A program made the translations under genes and the position numbers. Shown piece after piece: positions 53,548 through 64,000 of a stretch of 64,000 nt of DNA (positions within the stretch are counted from its first letter, which is position 1; each line of letters opens with the position of its first letter). Under the pieces are notes generated by a model. It was not told the origin of the DNA. It worked only from the letters and a program-made list of their open reading frames with translations, and searched no databases. The DNA comes from Cherax quadricarinatus (lineage: Eukaryota; Arthropoda; Malacostraca; Decapoda; Parastacidae): assembly GCF_038502225.1 (NCBI RefSeq), contig NC_091346.1, positions 11,272,420-11,336,419 on the forward strand, written 5' to 3'.

Positions 53548-55346
53548 TGAGACGGGCAAGATTCCCAGGCAGCGCTCTTATCTACTCAGCCACAAATGCC
53601 TCAAAAGCTGGGCAGCCTGGTTCACAAGCCATGTTTCTTTCCCAGCCCGGACACGTCAATTAGCCTCAAGCATGGACTGAAGCTATTTCAATCTCCTCCT
53701 GTATGTTCTGACCTCATAAGCTCATAAACGAGAGTCATTATGTGAGTCAGGAGCCTGCAATGATGACATAGAATTAGTAATAATTATGGAATCAAACTAT
53801 GTGTCATAAGTTAGCTTTAGTGCCACTAGGAAGGCAAACAATTCAGTTTGGAGTGTAGATGCCCAGTTGTTAATTCTTATGACTAACTAGGCAAAGATCT
53901 TATCGTTCTTAACTAGGGAGGTGGCAACAGCAGCAGACGCAGTGTAGATGCCTAGTTGTTAATTCTTATGACTAACTCAGCAAAGATCTTAACGTTCTAA
54001 ACTAGGGAGGTGGCAACAGCAGCAGACGCAGTGTAGATGCCTAGTTGTTAATTCTTATGACTAACTCAGCAAAGTTCTCAAAAGTTCTTAACTAGGGAGG
54101 TGACAACAGCAGCAGACGCAGTGTAGATGCCTAGTTGTTAATTCTTATGCCTAACTCAGCAAAGTTCTCAAAAGTTCTTAACTAGGGAGGTGGCAACAGC
54201 AGCAGACGCAGTGTAGATGCCTAGTTGTTAATTCTTATGCCTAACTAGGCAAAGATCTTAACGTTCTTAACTAGGGAGGTGGCAACAGCAGCAGACGCAG
54301 TGTAGATGCCTAGTTGTTAATTCTTATGACTAACTCAGCAAAGTTCTTAACGTTCTTAACTAGGGAGGTGGCAACAGCAGCAGACGCAGTGTAGATGCCT
54401 AGTTGTTCATTCTTATGACTAACTCAGCAAAGATCTTAACGTTCTTAACTAGGGAGGTGGCAACAGCAGCAGACGCAGTGTAGATGCCTAGTTGTTAATT
54501 CTTATGACTAACTCAGCAAAGATCTTAACGTTCTTAACTAGGGAGGTGGCAACAGCAGCAGACGCAGTGTAGATGCCTAGTTGTTAATTCTTATGACTAA
54601 CTCAGCAAAGATCTTAACGTTCTAAACTAGGGAGGTGGCAACAGCAGCAGACGCAGTGTAGATGCCTAGTTGTTAATTCTTATGACTAACTCAGCAAAGT
54701 TCTCAAAAGTTCTTAACTAGGGAGGTGACAACAGCAGCAGACGCATTGTAGATGCCTAGTTGTTAATTCTTATGCCTAACTCAGCAAAGTTCTCAAAAGT
54801 TCTTAACTAGGGAGGTGGCAACAGCAGCAGACGCAGTGTAGATGCCTAGTTGTTAATTCTTATGCCTAACTAGGCAAAGATCTTAACGTTCTTAACTAGG
54901 GAGGTGGCAACAGCAGCAGACGCAGTGTAGATGCCTAGTTGTTAATTCTTATGACTAACTCAGCAAAGTTCTTAACGTTCTTAACTAGGGAGGTGGCAAC
55001 AGCAGCAGACGCAGTGTAGATGCCTAGTTGTTCATTCTTATGACTAACTCAGCAAAGATCTTAACGTTCTTAACTAGGGAGGTGGCAACAGCAGCAGACG
55101 CAGTGTAGATGCCTAGTTGTTAATTCTTATGACTAACTCAGCAAAGATCTTAACGTTCTTAACTAGGGAGGTGGCAACAGCAGCAGACGCAGTGTAGATG
55201 CCTAGTTGTTAATTCTTATGACTAACTCAGCAAAGATCTTAACGTTCTTAACTAGGGAGGTGGCAACAGCAGCAGACGCAGCCCTGCCAGTAGACTCCTG
55301 CTTAGATCCATCAGTGTATATAACTTGTGATGATAAATTATTACTA
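53548..55346 (-). pseudogene. LINE G RNase H domain expanded by an internal tandem repeat
   Basis: On the minus strand, 55346-55284 encodes SQVIYTDGSKQESTGRAASA (RNase H first Asp). The last repeat unit and 53852-53780 encode NNWASTLQTELFAFLVALKL (catalytic Glu), then a TNSMSSLQAPDS block where the next Asp is expected (reads N). In between lies a 1.4-kb tandem array of the sequence AAVATSLVKNVKIFAELVI. The LINE C-terminal part beyond 53700 is degraded. No RT is attached. Confidence 0.8.
53853..55281 (-). repeat. 89-90 bp minisatellite, about 16 copies, within RNase H sequence
   Basis: Units include GGAGGTGGCAACAGCAGCAG and GATGCCTAGTTGTTAATTC. They vary as AGATCTTAACG, AGTTCTCAAAAG or AGTTCTTAACG in a fixed order that repeats after seven units: the TGACAACAGC variant occurs at 54101 and 54726, and GTTGTTCATTC at about 54404 and 55029, both 625 bp apart. 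So there is a 7-unit, 625-bp higher-order repeat. Confidence 0.95.
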
Positions 55347-55358
55347 CTAGTTAAGCGA

Positions 55359-55470
55359 GAAATTTCTCCAGGTATACACAAATACAGTTACATAGATTAT
55401 CATACATAGCAGCATATGTGTTGAGAACCCGGGATAACCCAAAAAAAGTTAGACAGAGTGACTCATTTCC
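55359..55470 (-). mobile_element. SINE copy, 3' half
   Basis: CCAGGTATACACAAATACAG, CATACATAGCAGCATATGTG and GATAACCCAAAAAAAGTTAG match the SINE in the BEL1 LTR (16230-16332). Confidence 0.75.
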
Positions 55471-56159
55471 ATCTCCAAACTAAATATCATGATCAATGAG
55501 TTATCATCCAAGACTCTGATTTCACACAATCGATTACTTTTCTGAAGTGTGATAGTGTAAGTAGGCTAGATTTATCATGTTCTAATATCAGTCGTTGCTT
55601 TGAGGATACAGTGGATATGATTGGTGATTGTCTGACGAGATGAACTTTTATATGTACAACGAATCTTAATTGCGAACTATAATTTCAGCTGGTGGATTCG
55701 TGTTATCACGAAGAAGCAAAAAACTCTATTTTTCGCTTGGCTGATTAACATGGTAATGAGAGTGGACACAAAAATGAAACATTCTAGGCTCGGTGCTGGA
55801 ATTTTTAGGAAAAATAGATGTTCGATTTTCTTGGAACTGAGGGGATTTGGAAAGATAAAACCATTGATTAAACCTTTCTGGTCTACCATAATGGAAAAGA
55901 ATTAGAAGTTAATAGGTGAAACCGGACTGTGAAGTGAGGCGGGAAGGGGAGTGTGTAATAAGGGGTTAACTGAAAGGGGTGTGTGAAGTTAAGGGAAAAG
56001 TAAGCAGTGAAGAGGGTTTTGAAGAAGAAAATTTACTAGTAATTCAGTGGTGATTGCTAAAGCAGACACTAGGGTGTACTAGGTGACTGGAAAAGAGAAA
56101 TAAATATTATTGTATATGAGTAAAAAAGCGAAGAGTGAAAATGGCAGGCATTAGGGGGG
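55471..56159. other. Unassigned; right part probably LINE F 5' UTR
   Basis: Short ORFs only. From about 55900 the sequence is purine-rich and runs up to LINE F coding sequence. Confidence 0.4.
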
Positions 56160-56201
56160 TACAGGCTGCCATAATTATATTTATCTTCCTTCTTCAATTC
56201 C

Positions 56202-56399
56202 ATGAAGAAAGAAATCAGTCATGGGGGCTGGACAGTAAAAGCCGAACAGTTGCCATCCTACCAGAAAAGTAAATGTCACTATCGCCGCAAGGTATGGCAA
56301 CACCGCATACCCAAACAAAAACAGTGGCATACAGCTCTTATTGTAGCGCTCTTAAGTGGTGATATCCAAATTAATCCAGGACCTCAAACTATTGTGTAG
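56202..56399 (+). pseudogene. LINE F N-terminal ORF with 2A-like motif
   Basis: Basic 45-residue lead, then a hydrophobic stretch and SGDIQINPGP at the end (about 56352-56387). The 2A consensus is D-V/I-E-x-N-P-G-P; here the Glu is Gln. A TAG at 56397-56399 separates it from the rest of the protein. Confidence 0.7.
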
Positions 56400-56663
56400 A
56401 GGCAAAACAGACAGATAAATGACAGTGATAATGACGGTCTGGTAGCTAAGAATGATAACCTTAACTCCATATGTAACGCAAACATAGGTCAATGTGAGAC
56501 AATACAGCCATTATTATCTCAAACACTACCAAGCAGGTACATACACTGTACTAAAGTACGCATGAAAAACAGAAAAGACATCTTATGTAAAATGTGTAAG
56601 GGGTGGGTGCATGATGGATGTGTGTACAATTATAGTAACGGTGCCAGAATTCACTTGTAACAA

Positions 56664-58061
56664 ATGCACTTTAGCAATGATGACATTGATTTACCTAATT
56701 TTAATACATATGACCCATTGCCATATATTGATGATTATAATTGTTTTATGAAAACAGGCCTTCACTTTATTCATGTCAACGCAAGATCACTTCTTCCTAA
56801 ATTGCCAGAGATTAGGATTCTAGCTAACAAAATTAGGGCAGCAGTTATAACCATCTCTGAATCCTGGTTGGATGATACGGTGACTGACGACGAGGTCAAA
56901 ATAGGTTACAATATAAAACGCTTAGATAGGAACAGAAAGGGTGGTGGAGTATGTGCCTACATTAGAAATGACTTAGCTTACAACCCAAGACCTGATTTAA
57001 ATAACAATAAGCTGGAGATTCTATGGTTTGAAGTGCTGCTTCTCAAGACCAAACCCATCTTAGTAGGAACTAGTTACCGCCCTCCTACCCAGGACCAGTT
57101 CATAGAAGGCTTTTCCAGAGTCTTGTCCGGACTTGAAAACAATTGCGAGACAATAATACTGGGAGACTTCAATATCTGTTTTCAGCAGCAAAATAACGGG
57201 CTATGCAAAAGGTATAAGCAAATCCTAGGTTTAAATAGTTACACTCAACTAATTAATACACCAACCCGGATCACACAGTTCTCAGCCACCCTAATTGACC
57301 ACATACTTTGTAACCGCTCTGAGAACATTAGTCAGTCAGGCATCATTACCACAGGTCTTAGTGATCATTTCATCATTTACTGCACTAGGAAAATCACTAG
57401 GGATAGGATAGGCCTACACAGTACAATAAAAATGAAGTCATCTAGAAACTACAGTAAAGAAACACTGGTAAATAGGCTACACAATTGTGACTGGACTGAG
57501 ATAACAAGTTGCACAGACGTAAACGATGCCTGGGAAAAATTCAAAACTATGTTCACTACCATCCTTGATAATATTGTACCAGTTAAAGAGGTTAGGATTA
57601 AAGGAAGAACTGAACCCTGGATGACTACTGAGATATTAGATAATATGAAATTCAGAGACCAGCTGCTAAGAAGATTTAAAACAAACAGACAGGATATTGC
57701 AGCACTAAATGAATCCCAAAAGGTGAGGAACAGAGTGCAGAGACTTATAAAAGGAGCAAAGGCAAAGCACTATTGCTCAAAAATTGAAGAGTATAAGCAT
57801 GACCCCAGAAAGCTCTGGCAACAACTAAAACAATTGGGGTATAGCCATAAACCAGTAGACAGGTCTAACACAGTACTCACTATCGATAACGAGGTATGCC
57901 ACGAAACATCTAAGGTGGCAAATTGTTTTAATTCCTTCTACACATCTGTTGCATCAACACTAGTAAGTAAACTACAAGCTGCATCAAATACCTTTAACAC
58001 AGTCTCTGATAATTTTCAAACATACTATACCAATAAAGGGGTAACCCCAAACAGTTGTCAA
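56664..58061 (+). pseudogene. LINE F endonuclease and linker
   Basis: FIHVNARSLLPKL (N), AVITISESWLDD (E), GGGVCAYIRNDL, ILVGTSYRPPT, ETIILGDFNICF (D, N), TLIDHILCN and GLSDHFIIY give a complete endonuclease set. The linker to about residue 465 includes KEVRIKGRTEPWMTTEI and DPRKLWQQLKQLGY. The last few codons of the open frame (after 58061) belong to the BEL2 LTR. Confidence 0.9.
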
Positions 58062-59978
58062 TGTGGAAATTTATTTGGTCCCTAAAGTTCCACAGGACAG
58101 ATCCATCATGGCCGCACGGGATGGCTGAGCTGGATGGCCCTTATACCCCACCCAAACATGAAAGCATTCTCTCTGGTCGGCGATAGATTCTTGGTAGGCA
58201 TGTATTTAATTTATAGATTTACTCTTCAGGGAAGGAGTAGGTAGTTTTACTGTTAGTATATTAATATTAGTTTACTAAGGTATCTGTAGATAATAATAAT
58301 GTAGACCTAAGACCTTAACATAGGTAGTAATAGGCCGATAATGTAGGCAAACACTAGGATAAGTTAGCTAGGGAGAACTGGCAGCCCTAGCTTGAATGAC
58401 GAGGCATGGGTCTAAAAGACAATAGTGTTCTTCTTAAGACAGACACCACCTGGACAACACGTGCCGTGATCAGCAGACGGCGCCTCCCACGTGTCTTCAC
58501 ATCTGAGACCTGGGGAAATCTGGTAGAGGCACCTCGATGTACCATAGATGACCACCTCCGTCAGGCCCATACAGTAAGACAGACCTCCACCTTTATCTTG
58601 TAGATTTCTGGCCAGTGTCTTGGGAGATTGTGAGTGAGTGAGTTTACTGTGGGCCCAGTTGCAACAGGCGGTGCATGCCCAGTAAGTACTAGTGTCTCAG
58701 AGCAGTCTGGAAGCTAGTGTCTGAGTCTGCATAGTTATACTAGGGGATACATACCCTCTTGGATATAGGAATTTCTGAGGTGCAGTCAGGACACTAATTA
58801 CGATTGAATATTGCAGGAATTAAGGCTCCCGGTTGCACGTGGTTTCTGAGGGGAAGTCCAAAGGGGCTAAGGCTAAGCTTAGAGAAGTGAAGATCAGGAT
58901 ATATGCTGCAACACCAAGTAAGTTAGTCCTTATACGTGCATGCAGGCGAGGTTTTCTTGTAACAATCATTTGTGAAAATCTGTCCTATAAGCCACTTGTG
59001 AGGCTGAGGTACCCACCTCAGAGCTCGGTGTCAACAGAGTTTGCTAGGGTAGGCGACTCACTTGGAGGCAGTCCACACAAATTTTCACAAAAGTGGTCCT
59101 TCGAAAACCGTGATGTGGAATAGCTAGGTTAAGCTATCATAGCTAGGCCACAGTTAGGAACCAGTTTAACAGAGTTAGGTTAAGTTAGCACCCTAGGCCC
59201 AAAGTTACACAGAGGCTAGGCCATGCTGACTATACACAGAAGTTGTTATTTGCAGTAATTTACAGGCAGGCCAGGTAGGCTAGAGAAGCTTGTGAATTTA
59301 ATTATTTACAGTGATTACAAGTAATCCAGAGTAGGAGACTTGTGTGTTGATTACTTACAGTGGATTTGCAAGGTAGCCACAGTTAGGCTAGGCTTGTACA
59401 ATATTTACAAAAGTTATAGTAGCTAGGACAGAGTTAACCTAGTTATTATTTACAGGGAGTTCTAAAAGCCAGGTTTAAGTTATAGTACACTAGTTAGGTT
59501 AGGATTTACCTTATCCAACCATCCACGCTAGACTGAGTAAGCTGGGCACAGTTAGGCCAAGCTGTTTACACATACATTATTCATTTACTGTTTCATAAGT
59601 TGAATTGTTGAATTTACTTGTGTTAACCAAGTGATTTTAATTTGTATACTGCACTTTTATTGTGTGATTTTCATTGTCTTTGATTCATGATAATGTGGGA
59701 TTTGTGAATTGTACCTGAGACTAGGTTAAGTCCTGTAATTATTTGCTGGCATTGTACAGGAAAGTGCTAGGTTAAGCTTTCACATCGATACACATTTTGA
59801 TTGGGATTTGAGAGCTAACAGTGTACATTTATTCATAGTAGAGTCAATATAACAAAGGGAATTGTTAAGCTTGTTGAGAAGCCTTGAGACTCGTTCATTC
59901 TCACCTAATACCGTTCGTGTTGTGGGGTGGGCTAATTGAAGTACAAATTAGTACCGTGATCTTAACTAAACCGCAACT
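58062..59978 (+). other. BEL2 5' LTR and leader
   Basis: Contains the LTR (start clear, end not), then a leader with many GTTAGGTTAAG/GGCTAGGCCA-like short motifs around 59120-59540. No coding content apart from a short ORF at 58833-59123 without recognisable motifs. Confidence 0.7.
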
Positions 59979-60520
59979 ATGGTAGGTGAAGATGCAGTAC
60001 CAGCTGTCCCAGCTCTAAGTCAATTAAAGCGGTCTATGGGAGCCTATAAGGGGCGCCTGAGCAAAGCATGTGAGGAGTGTCGTACGGTCAGGCAAGACCA
60101 AGACGTAGACTGGGAGGAACTAGAGAGTTGCCTGAAACCTTTGGAGCAAAGACTAGAGGCCTTTGAGAGATCATTTATCCTTTATGAGACAGAGGCCTAT
60201 ACTACAGGTGAGTCTGAATACACAGTCGAAGTAGCACGGACGGACTATGACGAACGAAGGGCAGAGTGTAAAGCAGAGATGAGACTCTGCAGGCAGTTAA
60301 TAAAGACTTTGAAGGCCGGTACAGCAGGGGCAGCAAATGTTTCAAGGAACATGAACAACAGCACGCCTGTTAATGTGTTGCCCAGATTGCCCCAGTTGAA
60401 TTTACCAACGTTTGACGGAACCTTAAACAGAGTACATTGCTTTCTGGGATCAGTTTAAAGCCCAGATAGATGACAGAGATGATTTGTCAGATGCCGTCAA
60501 GTTACAATATTTAAGTTCAC
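59979..60520 (+). pseudogene. BEL2 Gag, N-terminal part
   Basis: ATG at 59979 (MVGEDAVPAVPALSQLKRS). Charged coiled-coil-like region, then LPRLPQLNLPTFDGTLN, the BEL Gag block. An extra base near 60428 shifts the frame, and a missing base near 60510 restores it, so the stretch between is read out of frame and ends at a stop (60456-60458). Confidence 0.88.
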
Positions 60521-60524
60521 AGCC

Positions 60525-63500
60525 TTGGACTTGGTCCGGCATTACCAAACCACCGACACCAATTACCAACATGCCAAAGACCAATTAAAGGACACGTTTG
60601 GCAACACTGAGGAGATAAAGGTACCTATACTTTATCGGTTGTTGGATCTAGAGGCTTGTCGCCATGACTGTCAGAGCCTAGAGAAGTTCCGAATCGAAGT
60701 TATGAGTTTGACGAATAGTCTTAAAGATTTACATGATTGGGGTAAGTCAGAATGGTTCATCAGTCAGGTGATTCAGAGGAAACTGGCTGGCACTACAGTG
60801 CATGAGTTGCACTTAAAATATCAGACTAACCGGTTCACAATACAACAGATCGTTGAGGGGTTGGGAGATCTCGTGTCTCACCTGAGCATAGGTCGGGGGG
60901 AGAAATTGCCGACCAAGGTGGAATCGATCAACCCCTCCAGATACTCGAGAGATAAAGCTAAACCACCTCCTACTAGGGTTGGCTCATATTATGCCCAGGA
61001 CAAGTCCTCCACCCCAAGAGCCAAGGGAGAAGTCATTCAAGCGGCCAGTAAGAGACAGTGCGTGTTTTGTGAAGAAGAACATGCTAGTTCAGGGTGTTCA
61101 AGCTTCACCACCTATAACCAAAGGGTTCAACGACTAAGGGAGTTGAGACTTTGTTTCAAGTGTTGTGGAGAACATTTTGCCAGGGACTGTAATGCCCAAC
61201 TCAGGGAGTGTCGGGGCTGCTGGAAGGGTAAGCACCACAGTGCACTGTGTCCTAATGACGCCAGATTAGCACAAGTTAAGGAGAGCAAACCGCGAGAAAG
61301 GGCGGAGAGCAAGAACAAGTCTGAAGTAGTGATGAGTGTGGCGAGTACGGCACCGAGAATTTGTTCTGGTGAGCAGTTTCAAGGTTGGGTGGTCTTGCCC
61401 ACCATAATGGCGGTGGTTGCGAACGGGAAGAATTCTGAAATGACCCGTTTGTTCTTCGACAGTGGGGCACAGAGATCCTTCATAGTGGAGAGTCTAGCAA
61501 CTAGATTGAAGCTGGAGACAGTTGGTAAAGTTGACATGAAGGTGGAAGGGTTTGGTGGGGAAGTCCCACGCAGGTCTTATCCAGTAGTCAATGTGACGGT
61601 CAGGTTAGCCGGGCATCGACGGGAAATTTCAGCCTTGATAGTGAAGAGGCTGCCCAATATCATTACCACTAAGGGACTAGCTGCAGCAGTCAAACGTTTG
61701 AGGGAGTTGGGTGTGAAGCTAGCGGAACCAGACATTGCTACAGACAACGTTAGTAATGTAGGAATCTTGGTAGGAGGGGATTACATAGACGAGTTCGTGT
61801 CTACGAGAAGGGTTATCAAGGAGGGGGTTGGCCTGTACAGGACTCCAACGGGGTACATCGTGGGAGGCAGAGTACCAACTCACTTCCCTGCGACCCCGGG
61901 AAAGGAGGGTTCTGGTATTACAGCGACTGAGGCTGTACTGGTGATGCGGATTGGTGTGCACGAAGGTCTGTCAGAGACGCAAGTTGGCATATCCGACAGT
62001 GAGCCGGTCCATAACCTATGGGACCTGGATGTAGTAGGGATTAAAGGTGACCAGCCGCCCCCCGAACACGAAGAGACGTATCGAGATTACTTGAACCATG
62101 TGCAGTTCAGGGACGGACAGTATTGGGTGCGACTTCCATGGAAACCGGGACACCCAACGCTGCCCACTAATTTCAAGAAGGCACGGGGTCAGTTGAATTC
62201 ATTGGTGAACAGCCTGACCAAGAAGGGTCTGGTGGGGAAATATGATGATATTATTAAGGAGCAGCTGGCCCTTGGGTTCATTGAGAAAGTGCCCAATGCC
62301 AGCCCTGGGGAAAACACCCATTATCTTCCACACATGGCAGTCACCAAGGAGTCGGTAACCACTCCCATCAGAGTAGTCTTCAACTGCAGCTCGCAGGCGA
62401 GTCCTCAAGAGCCATCGTTGAACGACTGTCTGCTCACAGAGCCCTCCCTGACGCAGAAATTAGCAGATGTGTTGTTGAGATTCAGGACAGAACAGTACGC
62501 CTATGCGGCAGACATTAGCAAAGCCTTCCTACGTATTGGGTTGCAGCCACAAGACAGGGACTACACAAGGTTCTTGTGGTTGGCTAACAGGGAGGTGCCC
62601 AAGCAAGGGTATGATACCTACAGATTCAGGGCAGTGTTGTTTGGTGCCACTAGTTCACCATTCTTATTACAGGCTACCGTAGACTACCACCTTGTGAACT
62701 GTAACAGCCCGCTTAAAGGATTACTGAAGACCCTATTTTATGTAGACAACATGCAAGGTACCACCTCAGATGAAAGGCTGTTCATGGACATTTACCGAGA
62801 GTCTAATCAGGAGATGCTCTCGGCTAACATGCCATTGAGAGAATGGGTGACAAACAATCCAACGTTGCGGGGCACGGTGGAACATGACTATGCTGGCTAC
62901 TCAGTACCTGAGGTAACATCGGTGTTAGGACTGGAGTGGAAAATCGAGGAAGACAGACTTAGACTAAAGAGGAAACCTGATGGGGAAGGGAAGCTGACCA
63001 GGAGGTCTTTGCTGAGCAAAGTACAGACTGCCTTCGATCCTTTGGGTTTGTTGACACCCATCACCATTCGAGGGAGGATGCTTGTGCAACAGACCTGGGA
63101 GCTGAACCTAGGTTGGGACGACCCACTGCCAGAAACAGTCTGCCAGGAGTGGGATCTGGTTAGCAAAGACCTAGCGGAATTGCATGAGTTCACATTCCCC
63201 AGGTCCATCGGGTGCACCGGGCGGGATTATGACTTGCACGTCTTCTGTGATGCCTCCTCCAGGGCCTATGGGGCAGTAGCGTATTTGGTGGCCGGGGACC
63301 AAGTCAATCTGGTCACCAGTCGTGCGCGGGTGACACCCCTGAAGGATTGCTCGATCCCAAAGCTAGAGCTCACAGCGATGTTGCTGGGAGCAAGACTGGG
63401 TAAGTATTTAGAGGAGGTGTTGAGTAATCTGAGGGTGAGACACACCTATGTATGGACAGACTCGGAGGTGGCCTTACAGTGGGTCCAGAACGACAGGTCT

Positions 63501-63818
63501 AAGCTCCCCTATGTCAGGAATCGGGTAAAGGAGATACGGGAACTACAGTCAACGTCAACAATTCTGTACGTGCCTACAGATCAAAACCCAGCCGACCTGA
63601 TAAGCCGAGGGGTGACACACAAAAAGCTGAGTAAAAGCGAGATTTGGTTCAAAGGCCCAGACTGGTTACCGGCAAGAGATTGCTGGCTGGAGCAGAAATT
63701 CGGGGAGACAACCAGCAGCATAGTACACTTTGCGGGGGAACCCGACACTGAATTATTTGACCCCAGGCGCTACTCCTCTTGGAGGAAACTTATAGGAGCC
63801 ACGGAAATGGTATTTTGA
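60525..63818 (+). pseudogene. BEL2 Gag-Pol: knuckles, protease, RT, RNase H
   Basis: 1097 codons. Gag C-terminal part to about residue 130. Knuckles CVFCEEEHASSGC, CFKCCGEHFARDC and CRGCWKGKHHSALC at about 178-245. Protease LFFDSGAQRSFI at about 308-320 with the normal D-S-G. RT: TPIRVVFNCSSQ, YAADISKAFLRIGL, FGATSSPFLLQAT and TLFYVDNMQG, about 610-750. RNase H: LHVFCDASSRAYG, IPKLELTAMLLG and YVWTDSEVALQW, about 905-985. It ends at a TGA (63816-63818) with the same frame open beyond to the window end, so this is one nonsense change before the integrase. It is better preserved than BEL1. Confidence 0.92.
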
Positions 63819-64000
63819 TTTGTGAGGAAGCTGCATGACAAGGTAAGCCAAGGTCGACAGTTGTCTCTCGTGGGTCCCAGAGAATATTGGATAAGGCAGT
63901 ACCAAAGGGAGAGGTTTCCAGGAGTGCTGGAAGTACTTGCGACCAGGCAGCAGGTTATGGAGTCAGGATGCGTGACCAACGACGACGACTCAGGGAACAG

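Larger units (their letters stand above)
56160..58061 (+). mobile_element. LINE F 5' half with 2A-like peptide, PHD-like finger and endonuclease
   Basis: The first ORF 56202-56399 ends ALIVALLSGDIQINPGP, a 2A-like motif, then a stop. A zinc-finger stretch follows in other frames (HCTKVRMKNRKDILCKMCKG, WVHDGC; about 56540-56630), then the endonuclease and linker ORF 56664-58085. It is cut at 58061 by BEL2, so the RT is missing. This N-terminal layout is known from CR1/L2-like elements. Confidence 0.85.
58062..64000 (+). mobile_element. BEL2: second BEL/Pao element, 3' part outside the window
   Basis: The LTR starts TGTGGAAATTTATTTGG at 58062, inside LINE F coding sequence; the 5 bases before it are GTCAA. 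The right LTR border cannot be fixed, because the 3' LTR is not in view. A long leader precedes Gag at 59979. Gag, knuckles, protease, RT and RNase H are present; integrase would follow beyond 64000. Lesions: one +1/-1 indel pair and one nonsense codon. Confidence 0.9.

Noticed and set aside
56540..56640. PHD-finger host gene
   Set aside because: The zinc-finger stretch is short, broken by stops and sits between the 2A-like leader and endonuclease of LINE F.

Overview
This window looks like intergenic DNA from an arthropod, most likely a decapod crustacean (crayfish, lobster, crab or shrimp). That call is an inference from the transposon families: CR1/L2/Jockey-like LINEs, an RNase H-bearing I-like LINE, BEL/Pao LTR elements, tRNA-derived SINEs with (ATCTT)n tails, and long (AC)n, (CT)n and (TA)n microsatellites. 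No host protein gene, rRNA gene or genuine tRNA gene could be supported. Nearly everything readable is transposable element or tandem repeat, often nested several levels deep. LINE families are named A to H here for convenience only.

Layout. 1-2291: inner part and 3' LTR of a non-coding LTR element, inserted in a LINE A copy. 2292-7118: three head-to-tail LINE A fragments, the third split by LINE H (4601-5467) and LINE B (5684-6602). 7119-7445: LINE G C-terminus, minus strand. 7818-17750: a nest of SINE(-), solo LTR(+), complete BEL/Pao element BEL1(-) with matching 5-bp target duplications, and a SINE(-) inside its 5' LTR. 17751-24650: LINE C(-) split by LINE D(+), itself split by an 897-bp composite element carrying hammerhead-ribozyme-like motifs. 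24901-25290: a MITE beside (TA)n. 25826-31871: LINE E, full length with both ORFs open and an 11-bp target duplication. 31883-32356: 3' end of a related element at the same target site. 33731-34545: 30-bp minisatellite. 34546-36600: LINE debris and more hammerhead-like units. 37303-42471: near-complete LINE A whose 5' leader appears to be a roughly 0.9-kb polypyrimidine array. 42541-48880: a second complete but decayed LINE A in inverted orientation, split by LINE B, itself split by a hammerhead-like unit. 48885-53246: LINE B(+) whose ORF1 holds 46 in-register copies of a 36-bp repeat ahead of CCCH zinc fingers, with an ATGA ORF1/ORF2 overlap. 53548-55346: LINE G RNase H domain(-) in which an 89-bp segment has expanded to 16 copies. 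56160-58061: LINE F with a 2A-like peptide and PHD-like finger, cut by BEL2 (58062 to window end).

How the parts relate. LINEs C, E and F and both BEL elements carry proteins for their own copying; SINEs, the MITE, the hammerhead-like units and the non-coding LTR element would depend on enzymes made elsewhere. Only LINE E looks undamaged. The most notable signals are the hammerhead-like ribozyme cores shared by six repeat copies, the two minisatellites born inside transposon coding sequence, the polypyrimidine leader of LINE A, the datable insertion nests, and the intact LINE E.
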